Shown here in pieces: positions 6,136 through 6,694 of a stretch of 6,694 bases of DNA. The notes below the pieces were generated by a model. That model saw only the letters and a program-made list of their open reading frames with translations, had not been told where the DNA came from and did no database searches. The translations under genes were made by a program, and so were the position numbers. Within the stretch, counting starts at the first letter, position 1; every line of letters begins with the position of its first letter. The stretch is taken from assembly GCA_964629645.1 (NCBI GenBank), contig CAZVSU010000105.1, positions 1 to 6,694 on the forward strand, read 5' to 3'. This DNA comes from JAAKFL01 sp964629645. GTDB lineage: Bacteria; Chlamydiota; Chlamydiia; Chlamydiales; SLFE01.

Positions 6136-6694
6136 ATGGGATCGGAACGTTTTGCATCAGTCGCCTTGGAAATTGCGGTCAATCAAACATTGGACTACGC
6201 CATCCCGGAGCCGTTTGCCGGCCAAGCCAAAAGAGGGATGAAAGTGTCGGTGCCGGTTCGAGGTCAAATCAAACCGGGATACATCGTCGAGATCAAAGAG
6301 GCTCCCTCTTTTCCCCGCGTCCAGCCTATTGCCAAGCTCCACACCGAGGTCGTCGTTGAAAGAGATCTATTGACTTTGGCTCTTTGGATGAGCCGCTATT
6401 ATGGCGCCCCTTTAAGAAAAGTTTTTAAAGTCATTCTCCCTTCCCCTGTCCGCAATGAAAAAAAAGAAAAACAACAGCAGTATGTGCTGCGCGCCATGAC
6501 CCGCGAAGAGCTTCGTGAACTTTGCATCGCTGTTCGAGCAAAGTCGCCGAAGCAAGCCGATCTGATCGAGGCGATGCTCTCTGTGAAAAAAGGGCTGCTC
6601 TTGACCGAGCTTTTAGAAAAAACTGGTGGAACGCGCGCCCAGGTCAAATCCTTAGTCGACAAAGGTGCGTTCACGCTCGATGTTGTGCGGATCG
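6136..6694 (+). CDS. priA: Primosomal protein PriA (N-terminal part; runs off window)
   Basis: PriA is the DNA helicase that recognises stalled forks and loads the replicative helicase to restart replication. My translation gives 186 residues up to the window edge. The DNA 3'-end-binding domain is recognisable: ASVALEIAVNQTLDYAIPE (7-25), then GMKVSVPVRG (34-43) and GYIVEI (48-53), then LALWMSRYYGAPLRKVFK (81-98) with the typical Tyr-Tyr and the close ILPSPV (100-105). A charged stretch (107-115) leads into a winged-helix-like region (about 120-186). The helicase motifs and zinc-binding cysteines would lie beyond the window. The family often has a Phe in the VPF-type loop; here it reads VPVRG. 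The start at 6136 gives the usual short lead before the first strand. An in-frame ATG at 6109 would add nine residues; neither has a good ribosome binding site. No clear promoter of its own was found. Confidence 0.92.
   Translation, partial: MGSERFASVALEIAVNQTLDYAIPEPFAGQAKRGMKVSVPVRGQIKPGYIVEIKEAPSFPRVQPIAKLHTEVVVERDLLTLALWMSRYYGAPLRKVFKVILPSPVRNEKKEKQQQYVLRAMTREELRELCIAVRAKSPKQADLIEAMLSVKKGLLLTELLEKTGGTRAQVKSLVDKGAFTLDVVRI

Overview
The window carries about 6.7 kb of gene-dense bacterial DNA of medium GC. It holds seven protein genes and no RNA genes, insertion sequences, CRISPR arrays or long repeats. No gene-free stretch exceeds about 100 bases. My best guess for the source is an environmental member of the Chlamydiota. 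The main reason is a protein next to priA with the two-lobed hydrophobic region typical of inclusion membrane (Inc) proteins, under a promoter of the AT-rich, sigma70/sigma66-like kind. This assignment is inference and only moderately secure.

Layout. On the minus strand (1-1035) lie a small single-span membrane protein and, 32 bases downstream, the start of a polysaccharide pyruvyl transferase family gene that runs off the left edge. On the plus strand (1134-5153) lie full-length mutS, an all-helical protein of unknown function, and a two-part protein (Pro/Lys-rich linker plus alpha/beta domain) whose start codon overlaps the previous stop. Next comes a candidate Inc protein (5222-6040) with its own near-consensus promoter, a good ribosome binding site, and a strong hairpin behind it. 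The window ends in the first 186 codons of priA.

The two strands diverge from a 98-base region in which two -35 boxes stand back to back, 9 bases apart, so the two promoters probably compete. The mutS promoter fixes the mutS start at 1134.

Function. MutS (mismatch recognition) and PriA (restart of stalled forks) frame two uncharacterised, translationally coupled genes. The second has a C-terminal domain whose order of strands and closing Leu-Trp-x-x-x-Cys helix remind me of the psi subunit (HolD) of the DNA polymerase III clamp loader. That is a hypothesis from recalled sequence, not a database result. The Inc-like gene looks like a separate transcription unit set into this replication/repair neighbourhood.
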